NCBI GenBank assembly: GCA_900548135.1
Contig: URJC01000091.1
Span: forward strand, 1 to 8,524
Source of the DNA: an uncultured Odoribacter sp.
GTDB lineage: Bacteria > Bacteroidota > Bacteroidia > Bacteroidales > Marinifilaceae
Direction: 5' to 3'
Length of the DNA: 8,524 bases
The notes under the pieces were generated by a model. The model made no database searches, was not told the DNA's origin, and saw nothing but the letters and a program-made list of their open reading frames with translations. Below are positions 1-4,835 of the stretch, piece by piece (the first letter of the stretch is position 1; each line of letters begins with the position of its first letter). The translations under genes were made by a program, and so were the position numbers.

Positions 1-41
1 AGCATAAGCACACAGCCTATGACCCACAAAAACTTTTTCAT
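1..41 (-). CDS. 5' end of a B12-riboswitch-controlled exported or membrane protein (partial)
   Basis: Only the first 13 codons and two bases are in the window, running off the left edge. They read MKKFLWVIGCVLM: two lysines followed by a hydrophobic run, as in a signal peptide or N-terminal membrane anchor. The VIGC string resembles a lipobox, but the cysteine is residue 10, which is too early for a normal lipoprotein signal. The ATG lies 151 bases downstream of a cobalamin riboswitch on the same strand, so the gene is expected to be repressed by cobalamin and to act in B12 or corrinoid handling. Candidates from related loci are a CobN-like (HmuS) protein, which is missing from its usual place beside the HmuTUV-like genes here, a B12-binding surface protein, or another TonB receptor. 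The 13 residues cannot decide among these. No Shine-Dalgarno sequence is visible, as is usual in Bacteroidota. Confidence 0.6.
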   Translation of the reverse strand, partial: MKKFLWVIGCVLM

Positions 42-77
42 GTCTATTATTTTGTTGAATAAACACGACACCCATCA

Positions 78-90
78 AGCAACGGGCATT
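78..90 (-). repeat. 13-base copy of the riboswitch core in the downstream leader
   Basis: The RNA-sense sequence AATGCCCGTTGCT occurs here, about 40 bases before the start codon of the left-edge gene. It occurs again, identically, at 297-309 inside the cobalamin riboswitch, where it covers the conserved GCCCG-n-n-GCTGT core. The flanks of the two copies do not match, so only the core is duplicated. In the leader the copy can fold with the following GGGTGT into a short stem (ATGCCC with GGGTGT, including two G-U pairs). Its function is unknown. It could act as a decoy or alternative pairing partner for the aptamer, or be a scar of a lost tandem riboswitch. Confidence 0.6.
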
Positions 91-153
91 TACTCTACCC
101 CTTGATTTGTATCCGTCATTGTTAATAAAAACAATAGCTGTTTATGTTCTTCA

Positions 154-184
154 TTCATTGTTCTTGATCCACGAAAACAATGAA
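154..184 (-). promoter_or_regulatory. Hairpin just downstream of the left cobalamin riboswitch (candidate expression platform)
   Basis: In RNA sense, TTCATTGTT (184-176) pairs perfectly with AACAATGAA (162-154). The stem can grow to 11 pairs with one G-U and a T-A, leaving a 9-base loop. It begins 9 bases after the riboswitch P1 stem. The 3' arm (AACAAT) could instead pair with ATTGTT at 135-130, which is followed by a T-rich run, so two mutually exclusive folds are possible. This is the kind of arrangement used by expression platforms, but the second fold is weak (6 A/T-rich pairs). Confidence 0.4.
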
Positions 185-192
185 GATTGTCT

Positions 193-371
193 GATTCAGG
201 CAGGTTTTCTGACTTTCTCCGTCTACCTCGCCTTCCCGGACAATCTCCAGTGGCATAAGGTGAGTAGATATTTCCAACAATATGGAAAGAGATTACAGCA
301 ACGGGCATTGTTCCGGATTTTCACCGGATTCCCTCACATTTCATACAGAAAATATGAAATTCACCAAAATC
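193..371 (-). promoter_or_regulatory. Cobalamin riboswitch controlling the left-edge gene
   Basis: This is a cobalamin-family aptamer read on the minus strand. The visible hallmarks in RNA order are the 5' P1 strand GATTTTGG (371-364), the GGGAATCCGGTGAAAATCCGGA segment forming the P5 stem TCCGG/CCGGA with loop TGAAAAT (328-312), the core GCCCGTTGCTGTAA (306-293), the TATGCCACTG element (257-248), GGGAAGGC near 237-230, and the B12 box AAGTCAGAAAACCTGCC (215-199). The 3' P1 strand CCTGAATC (200-193) closes on the 5' strand with one mismatch. Cobalamin binding usually lowers expression of the downstream transport or salvage gene by blocking translation or ending transcription. A 72-codon open frame at 90-308 crosses this structure but is not credible as a gene. 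Confidence 0.93.
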
Positions 372-375
372 AATG

Positions 376-383
376 CGAAGATA
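376..383 (-). promoter_or_regulatory. Candidate -7 promoter element for the left riboswitch transcript
   Basis: In minus-strand sense TATCTTCG matches the Bacteroidota -7 consensus TAnnTTTG at all but one of its fixed bases. It lies 4 bases before the riboswitch P1 stem, the same place relative to the aptamer as the TACCTTTG element of the other riboswitch in this window, which supports the call. No clear TTTG-type -33 element is visible upstream in the AT-rich stretch 384-425. It sits just after the stop of the DUF2149 gene, so the left-edge gene probably has its own transcript. Confidence 0.45.
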
Positions 384-425
384 TAATATTTTATAATGAA
401 TTTCTTGAAAAATAAGTTAAAATTT

Positions 426-749
426 TTATTCCGGTATATAGATAATTTCTCCATTTTCCAATTCGTAAGCAATCCCTATTTTCTTCCCCTTCTTTCCAAC
501 TTCTCCCTCACGATCAGATGGTTTATACCGATTTATTTTCTCTCCTTCTTTGGTAATGATCTCCATATTATCTTTTCCCGGATTTTTTACAATTGTAAAA
601 TCATCCTTCGAAAAGACCTCTGTCATATTAAACTTTGTGACCAAAGCCACCATGAGCGCTACAGCAAATACCATAGCGACATCGAACAGATTAGACAACA
701 TCCCTACAGGATCATGTTCCTCCCGATGATCAAAATGCCGGCGACTCAT
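426..749 (-). CDS. DUF2149 (HmuV-like) inner-membrane protein, partner of the ExbB-type channel
   Basis: This is a 107-residue protein with a polar N-terminus, then one membrane segment at about residues 21-40 preceded by the family-like motif DPVGMLSNLFDVAMVF, then a soluble C-terminal domain rich in lysine and glutamate. The DUF2149 family is typically found next to MotA/TolQ/ExbB proteins and CobN-like genes, and corresponds to HmuV of the Porphyromonas hmu locus. The layout (one N-terminal helix plus an exported domain) resembles ExbD/TolR, so it probably forms the second part of a proton-driven motor serving the TonB receptor upstream. That role is inferred. Its ATG overlaps the TGA of the channel gene as ATGA (746-749), which implies translational coupling. 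No strong terminator follows. Confidence 0.85.
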   Translation of the reverse strand: MSRRHFDHREEHDPVGMLSNLFDVAMVFAVALMVALVTKFNMTEVFSKDDFTIVKNPGKDNMEIITKEGEKINRYKPSDREGEVGKKGKKIGIAYELENGEIIYIPE

Positions 750-1114
750 CGGATCTCCTCCTTTCCTGTTTGTTCCTCAAGCCTTCCGGCCAATCCCGCC
801 AAAAAATCCAGATTCAACAGATCCCGGTCGATCCACCGTTGTTTCACTTGTAACAAAATATAACCTATCCCCCCCGAAAATAATCCGATAACAGTAGTTG
901 CAAAAGCAACCTGCATATTATAAGCCATCGATGCCACATCCCCGGAGGAAAGCCCCACCAAGGCCGGGCCCATAGGGATTAAAGTACCCATCAATCCCAG
1001 AATCGGACCAAATTTCGTCAGATTTTTTGCAATATTCAAACGGGCACTTTCCTGTATTTCATATCCGCCGATCAGACGATCCCGGTGAATGGAAGTCATC
1101 CCGTCAGCCAACAA
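746..1114 (-). CDS. MotA/TolQ/ExbB-type (HmuU-like) proton channel, C-terminal part of a frame-split gene
   Basis: These 122 residues hold the second and third membrane segments of an ExbB/TolQ/MotA protein. About residues 36-56 carry the typical GPILGLMGTLIPMGPAL string, and about 68-88 carry FATTVIGLFSG. A basic, glutamate-rich tail follows. The N-terminal helix and cytoplasmic stretch of the family are missing here but are encoded in another frame immediately upstream (1104-1346). The two fragments add up to about 200 residues, the expected size of one HmuU-type protein. The open frame begins with TTG at 1114, with the first ATG at 1099; neither is likely to be a native start. The simplest reading is one gene with a one-base indel in the AAAA run at 1113-1116 (plus strand). 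A frameshift signal or two coupled polypeptides are alternatives. It overlaps the DUF2149 gene by four bases. Confidence 0.8.
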   Translation of the reverse strand: MLADGMTSIHRDRLIGGYEIQESARLNIAKNLTKFGPILGLMGTLIPMGPALVGLSSGDVASMAYNMQVAFATTVIGLFSGGIGYILLQVKQRWIDRDLLNLDFLAGLAGRLEEQTGKEEIR

Positions 1115-1346
1115 AAGGAGTCGGTTGCATTTTCACCAAATCCGTCCGAAATCCATATACCTCCTCTTCAGCCATATTTTCCAACTTTTCATTCAAATCC
1201 CGTTCTGTTTTTTTACGTTCGAGATATTCCCCGTAAACTCCCCCTAAAAGAAACAAAGCCCGGATAAAAAAATACAACAAACCTACAATGACAGGTACCA
1301 ACAAACCGTTAGAGACCCAAAACAAGACATTCGAAATATTTTCCAT
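1104..1346 (-). CDS. MotA/TolQ/ExbB-type (HmuU-like) proton channel, N-terminal part of a frame-split gene
   Basis: These 80 residues contain one membrane helix at about residues 13-36 and a charged cytoplasmic stretch with heptad-like glutamates and lysines (ERKKTERDLNEKLENMAEEE), ending VKMQPTPFVG before a TGA at 1106-1104. This is the N-terminal third of an ExbB/TolQ-like channel. On its own it lacks the two helices that form the proton path. Dropping one T from the TTTT run just before the stop changes the reading to TPLLADGMTSIHRDR and joins it smoothly to the next frame. The ATG at 1346 follows the stop of the upstream membrane protein by 11 bases, so the genes are one transcription unit. 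Family assignment is good for the pair. Whether the split is a mutation, a sequencing error or programmed is open. Confidence 0.75.
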   Translation of the reverse strand: MENISNVLFWVSNGLLVPVIVGLLYFFIRALFLLGGVYGEYLERKKTERDLNEKLENMAEEEVYGFRTDLVKMQPTPFVG

Positions 1347-1357
1347 GATTTAAAGAT

Positions 1358-2053
1358 TTATATTCTGAATTTCATTTTTTTACACTTCCGCCATTTCCGC
1401 AGGATAAAACCTCCGAAAATCAAAAATAACATCACTCCGGCAACTTCAAGCGTCTGCCTCCAATCCGCCGTCCGGATAGCAGGAACCACTTGTACCGAAG
1501 GATGAAAAACCGTACACACCACAATCCCTGCCAAAAGAAATAAAGCCAAAAGAACGGTCAATTCCAAACGCAGCTCCACCTCGGGCAACAACTTCTTTAC
1601 TCCCCAGGTTCCCCCGCTCACTATACCCAAAATACAAACACCGAACAGACCTGTCCCTTGTCCGAAACTCAGGCCAGGGAACCAATAAAAAAAAGAGAAA
1701 TGAAGATAAAATAAGACAGGGAAAATAATTACCGGTGGACTATACAATAGCATTTTTTCCCAAAACTTCAGAGAACCGCCGAACCGGTATTGCATAGCAA
1801 CCCGGCATTGGAAAGCAGTCAATAAAAGATCCGCCATAGCCCACAGGGAAAGATCCAGTAAAGAATCATAATCAGAAATCCACCGGTCAAAGACAGGCTT
1901 TCCCAGTTCTATGACGCAATCATGGACTGAAACGATAAAAACCACACATATACAACCAAATACCAAAACACACCGTTTCCCGGGCCATAAACTCATCACC
2001 CACACCGACTTTACCAGTGCCAATATTGCTAAAAGCAAGAGGATATGTTCCAT
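1358..2053 (-). CDS. Multi-spanning membrane protein in the HmuT position
   Basis: This 231-residue, strongly hydrophobic protein has about six or seven membrane segments (roughly residues 2-20, 28-45, 68-84, 105-123, 130-150, 165-185 and 208-224). It ends in a basic tail (RKWRKCKKMKFRI), which suggests a cytoplasmic C-terminus. I see no catalytic motif. It directly precedes the ExbB-like channel and DUF2149 genes, the position of HmuT in Porphyromonas hmuYRSTUV and of uncharacterised membrane proteins in CobN-linked loci. It probably belongs to the same inner-membrane complex, but a transporter role for corrinoid, metal or heme cannot be excluded. The ATG at 2053 was chosen because an in-frame stop lies 17 codons upstream with no better start between. 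Its assignment rests on position and topology, not on recognised sequence motifs. Confidence 0.75.
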   Translation of the reverse strand: MEHILLLLAILALVKSVWVMSLWPGKRCVLVFGCICVVFIVSVHDCVIELGKPVFDRWISDYDSLLDLSLWAMADLLLTAFQCRVAMQYRFGGSLKFWEKMLLYSPPVIIFPVLFYLHFSFFYWFPGLSFGQGTGLFGVCILGIVSGGTWGVKKLLPEVELRLELTVLLALFLLAGIVVCTVFHPSVQVVPAIRTADWRQTLEVAGVMLFLIFGGFILRKWRKCKKMKFRI

Positions 2054-2060
2054 GTTAAAA

Positions 2061-2150
2061 TCAAAAACAATAAAGTCGCATCGAGTGAGCCTTCCGAAAG
2101 ATTATGATAGACATTCTTATCTCTCCCCGTAACCTTTCTTCTTGCAGCAT
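2061..2150 (-). CDS. Possible 29-codon small ORF between receptor and membrane protein (doubtful)
   Basis: An ATG at 2150 opens a 29-residue frame that is charged at first (MLQEERLRGEIRMS), then hydrophobic and basic (IIIFRKAHSMRLYCF). It stops with TGA seven bases before the ATG of the HmuT-like gene. It could be a small coupled peptide or simply chance: the 125-base gap between receptor and HmuT-like gene otherwise holds nothing I recognise and no terminator. I know of no family for it. Confidence 0.15.
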   Translation of the reverse strand: MLQEERLRGEIRMSIIIFRKAHSMRLYCF

Positions 2151-2178
2151 TTTATTATCGTTTTTCACAAACCCGGCA

Positions 2179-4383
2179 TCAATTAAATCTTACAGACAAA
2201 CTGACATAAAACGAACGACCGGGATTCAAAGTCGAGTAATTACTATTCCAGGGGCGGTCGTCGACTTTGTCGAAAAGATTTTCCACCCCGAATCCCGGTT
2301 CCAATACCACCGATTTCAAGTTAAAAGAATGCCGGGTATTCAGATCCCATTGTGAAAAACCGGGAGCAGGATCATAATAATAGGTCTTAGAGTAGCGTCC
2401 TTCCTGGATGCGACCGTTGAGGTTGACATTCAGATGATATAATCCCCAGCGGTGTCCCCAGCGGGCATTGGCCGTCCAGACATTTTTCACACTTTTATCG
2501 ATCGGTTCCTGAGTTGTCTTATCTTCGGTATCCATAAAATGATAACTTCCCCCCACCGAAAAACCGGCTCCGGCATATACATTCAATACTGCTTTTACCC
2601 CTTTTACCTCAGCCCGGCTTATATTATCCCGCTGTTGGGCCTCATCGTGTTTACCATACCCCAACTGTTCAGCTATAGCCGGATCGATTTCCCGGTAGTT
2701 GATCATATCCCGGATTTTATTGATATATCCGGATACAGAAAACGAAATTCTATTGTGTACGTATTCTGCATTCAGCATAAAATAATCACTTTTCTCCGGT
2801 TCCAGGTCAAAATTAGGAATTGTCACCATATCCGTCGTTTTCGCCACATCCGTGGCATACAACTGGGATAAAGTAGGAGTCCGGAAACCGGAAGCATAAG
2901 ATGCCCGGAAATTCAGGTCGCCCCACTTATAACTCAAGACAACATTGGGAGTAGCATAGTTTTTAAAAAATTCGTTATAGATATACCGCAACCCGACCAC
3001 AGCCTGAAAATTCTTCCACAACCGGATTTCATCTTGCAGAAAAAGAGCCATCGTATACATATTTTCCCCATCCAGATCATCGGTAGCACTCATCAACGTC
3101 TCTTTCACATACTCCATACCCACAGAAAACTTTTGTGCCTGTCCGAGTTTAAAAATACCTTTTAACGAGCCATTGTAATAATGCACTTTTTTCCGGGTAT
3201 CTTTCCCCCGGGAAGCTTCTCCGGGATTACTGATCGAGTCGTAACGCGAAGTGAAATTATCGGAATAAAAATCAGCATCGATATAAGCAGATTTATTGAT
3301 CATATACTTAACTCCTGCACCATAAGTATACGTCTCATGCTCCATATTGTATTTATACACCGATGCCGGCCGGTCGTTCTCCCAATTATAATATGTACCC
3401 CTTATTCCCAGGGTGAGACGATCGTTCACCGCATAGGTAAAACGTTGATTCACTGTATTGGAATAAAAGGCTGTCGAAGCCTCCTTATCCGTTGCCTTGT
3501 CTTTTTCCGGATTACGGTATTTCCGTTTTGTCTCTTTATCCGTCGCATAAGCAGCCTCCAAAGCATTCAATTGCCATCCGTCGGCCTGCAAGCGTTGATA
3601 GGAGGTATACGAACCGAATTTACCCTGATTAAAATCTGCATTCACAGCCTCCGAAAAACGCCCCTTACTCCCATAACGGGTATCACTGGAAACCTGCATC
3701 ACATTCTTCGCATCGTCGGTAATAATATTGATCACCCCTCCTATCGCATCGCTTCCATAAAGCGCCGAGGAAGCACCGTTCAAAATCTCGACCCGCTTGA
3801 TGTTAGCGACATTGATACGGGAAATCCGGTCATCCCCGGCCAGCCGGTGCCCATTTTCCAACACCAGTATATAATCGTCATTCAGACCGTTCAAACTCAT
3901 GGTTGTCCCCATACCGCTCGTCACAAAAGCAAACGAAGCATTCATCTTAGTCAATACTTCTTCCATAGTCGAAAGGTTGGCTTCCCGGATATCCTGAGCC
4001 GTAATAACCGATACCGGTACCGGGCTGTCTTTCATCCGCCGGTGTGTCCCCGTACCGGTGACTACAACCTGACCAATATTGATGTAGCTGTTTTCCAATT
4101 GCACAACGACCTGGCTTTCCCCGCTCTTTACCGTAACCGATTTGGGAGCATAACTGACATGAGTCACCCGCAACTCATGGGTTCCTTCGGGCAGATTCCG
4201 AAGGATAAACTCTCCTTTAGCATTGGTCGAACAACCCGCAAGGCTATGGTCTACCCGGATATTGGCACCATCTACCGGTTTCCCGGATTCAACACTCACC
4301 ACTTTACCCCTGATAGTCGTTTGCGACCATACCTGACCAACGACAAACAACAAAACGATTGTCAGCGCACACCACTTTTTCAT
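2179..4383 (-). CDS. btuB: TonB-dependent outer-membrane receptor, probably for cobalamin or other corrinoids (BtuB/HmuR-like)
   Basis: The receptor takes its ligand across the outer membrane using TonB energy. From the chosen ATG (4383) the 734-residue protein begins with a typical signal peptide (MKKWCALTIVLLFVVGQVWS, cleaved before QTT). Next come a carboxypeptidase-D-like domain (about residues 23-97, GKVVSVESGKPVDGANI to VVQLE), a TonB-box-like stretch (GQVVVTGTGT) and a plug domain (about 115-225, with NGASSALYGSDAIGGVINIITD). The rest is a beta-barrel ending in the aromatic C-terminus RSFYVSLSVRFN. A TonB receptor motif, FRTPTLSQLY followed by NFDLEPEKS, is present in the barrel. An in-frame ATG at 4404 would add seven residues (MSIFYRL); the later start gives the cleaner signal peptide. 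The cobalamin riboswitch upstream is the main reason for a B12 ligand; resemblance to HmuR leaves heme as an alternative. HmuTUV-like genes follow on the same strand. Confidence 0.92.
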   Translation of the reverse strand: MKKWCALTIVLLFVVGQVWSQTTIRGKVVSVESGKPVDGANIRVDHSLAGCSTNAKGEFILRNLPEGTHELRVTHVSYAPKSVTVKSGESQVVVQLENSYINIGQVVVTGTGTHRRMKDSPVPVSVITAQDIREANLSTMEEVLTKMNASFAFVTSGMGTTMSLNGLNDDYILVLENGHRLAGDDRISRINVANIKRVEILNGASSALYGSDAIGGVINIITDDAKNVMQVSSDTRYGSKGRFSEAVNADFNQGKFGSYTSYQRLQADGWQLNALEAAYATDKETKRKYRNPEKDKATDKEASTAFYSNTVNQRFTYAVNDRLTLGIRGTYYNWENDRPASVYKYNMEHETYTYGAGVKYMINKSAYIDADFYSDNFTSRYDSISNPGEASRGKDTRKKVHYYNGSLKGIFKLGQAQKFSVGMEYVKETLMSATDDLDGENMYTMALFLQDEIRLWKNFQAVVGLRYIYNEFFKNYATPNVVLSYKWGDLNFRASYASGFRTPTLSQLYATDVAKTTDMVTIPNFDLEPEKSDYFMLNAEYVHNRISFSVSGYINKIRDMINYREIDPAIAEQLGYGKHDEAQQRDNISRAEVKGVKAVLNVYAGAGFSVGGSYHFMDTEDKTTQEPIDKSVKNVWTANARWGHRWGLYHLNVNLNGRIQEGRYSKTYYYDPAPGFSQWDLNTRHSFNLKSVVLEPGFGVENLFDKVDDRPWNSNYSTLNPGRSFYVSLSVRFN

Positions 4384-4391
4384 TAATCGAT

Positions 4392-4445
4392 AGAAAATAG
4401 ACATTTAACAATCACATTTCTGACCCCGGAAATGCTTATTTTCTG
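4392..4445 (-). promoter_or_regulatory. Nested hairpins between riboswitch and receptor start (candidate expression platform)
   Basis: In RNA sense AGAAAATA (4445-4438) is the exact complement of TATTTTCT (4399-4392). Inside it CATTTC (4434-4429) is the exact complement of GAAATG (4420-4415), with loop CGGGGTCA. The outer stem would enclose the ATG at 4404 and cover its next codons, and ends nine bases before the ATG at 4383. This fits a riboswitch that controls access to the start region, but the stem is all A-T and the mechanism is inferred. Confidence 0.4.
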
Positions 4446-4448
4446 TAT

Positions 4449-4618
4449 AATTCTGGCAGGTTTCCTGACTTATCCCTGAAAAGCGGCCTTCCCATCCTCC
4501 ATTGGACAGTGGCATAAGAAACTTATCAATCACGGGATTCACAGTAGCGGGCACTATTCCGGATTCTCACCGGATTCCCTTTTATGTAACGGATGAAATC
4601 TATTACATCACCAAAATT
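4449..4618 (-). promoter_or_regulatory. Cobalamin riboswitch controlling the TonB receptor
   Basis: This aptamer on the minus strand shows the full cobalamin-family signature. P1 is formed by AATTTTGG (4618-4611) and CCAGAATT (4456-4449), eight pairs with one G-U. The P5 stem TCCGG/CCGGA with loop TGAGAAT lies at 4574-4558. The core GCCCGCTACTGTGA is at 4552-4539, TATGCCACTG at 4516-4507, GGGAAGGC just before, and the B12 box AGTCAGGAAACCTGCC at 4470-4455. It lies 66 bases before the chosen receptor ATG. Cobalamin is expected to turn receptor synthesis down, and possibly the HmuTUV-like genes if they share the transcript. Confidence 0.96.
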
Positions 4619-4622
4619 GCAG

Positions 4623-4659
4623 CAAAGGTAGAAAAAATTAAAAAATCTCCTGCAACAAA
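4623..4659 (-). promoter_or_regulatory. Promoter for the riboswitch-receptor transcript
   Basis: In minus-strand sense TACCTTTG (4630-4623) is an exact match to the Bacteroidota -7 element TAnnTTTG. TTTGTTG (4659-4653) lies 22 bases upstream as a plausible -33 element. Transcription would start about at the 5' edge of the riboswitch P1 stem, as expected for an aptamer at the very start of an RNA. Confidence 0.65.
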
Positions 4660-4817
4660 CCGGGAAATTATTCAATAAACTACCGGAAAACGACCAGGAA
4701 GCCTACGACTCAGAAACGACAGTCAAACCGAATCTGGTTCTGTTAAAAGTGAAACACACAGTAAAAAAGAAACGGACATAGCATTTTACCCCTATTCCCG
4801 GATGTTACAAAAAAACC
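4660..4817. other. Rest of the divergent intergenic region, with one weak dyad
   Basis: The stretch between the receptor promoter and the cbiA promoter holds no convincing gene. The only structure I see is an imperfect inverted repeat at 4719-4743: ACAG, three unpaired bases, AACC, a six-base loop, then GGTT and CTGT. It could be an operator for a regulator of cbiA or a chance dyad. Its distance of about 75-100 bases from the cbiA -7 element is long for a repressor site. Confidence 0.25.
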
Positions 4818-4825
4818 TATCTTTG
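4818..4825 (+). promoter_or_regulatory. -7 promoter element of cbiA
   Basis: TATCTTTG is an exact match to the Bacteroidota -7 consensus TAnnTTTG. It ends only 10 bases before the cbiA ATG, so the transcript would have a leader of a few bases or none. No good TTTG element is seen at the usual -33 distance, so the promoter may be weak or activator-dependent. Confidence 0.55.
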
Positions 4826-4835
4826 CGAAAAAAAT

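Noticed and set aside
90..308. A 72-codon minus-strand open frame upstream of the left-edge gene
   Set aside because: It runs through the conserved core and B12 box of the riboswitch, so its sequence is explained by RNA structure. Its first codons (MPVA) come from the riboswitch core itself. Only its last 22 codons, from the ATG at 158, could even in principle be a leader peptide.
3181..4386. A 401-codon plus-strand open frame opposite the receptor
   Set aside because: It is antisense to a well-recognised TonB-dependent receptor. Its translation is rich in Ile, His, Arg and Ser, as expected of a shadow frame, and shows no domain.
4415..4434. Kissing contact between the P5 loop (TGAGAAT) and the downstream hairpin loop (CGGGGTCA), as known for some cobalamin riboswitches
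   Set aside because: Only three complementary bases (TGA with TCA) can be found, in both leaders. This is too little to claim without folding or probing data.
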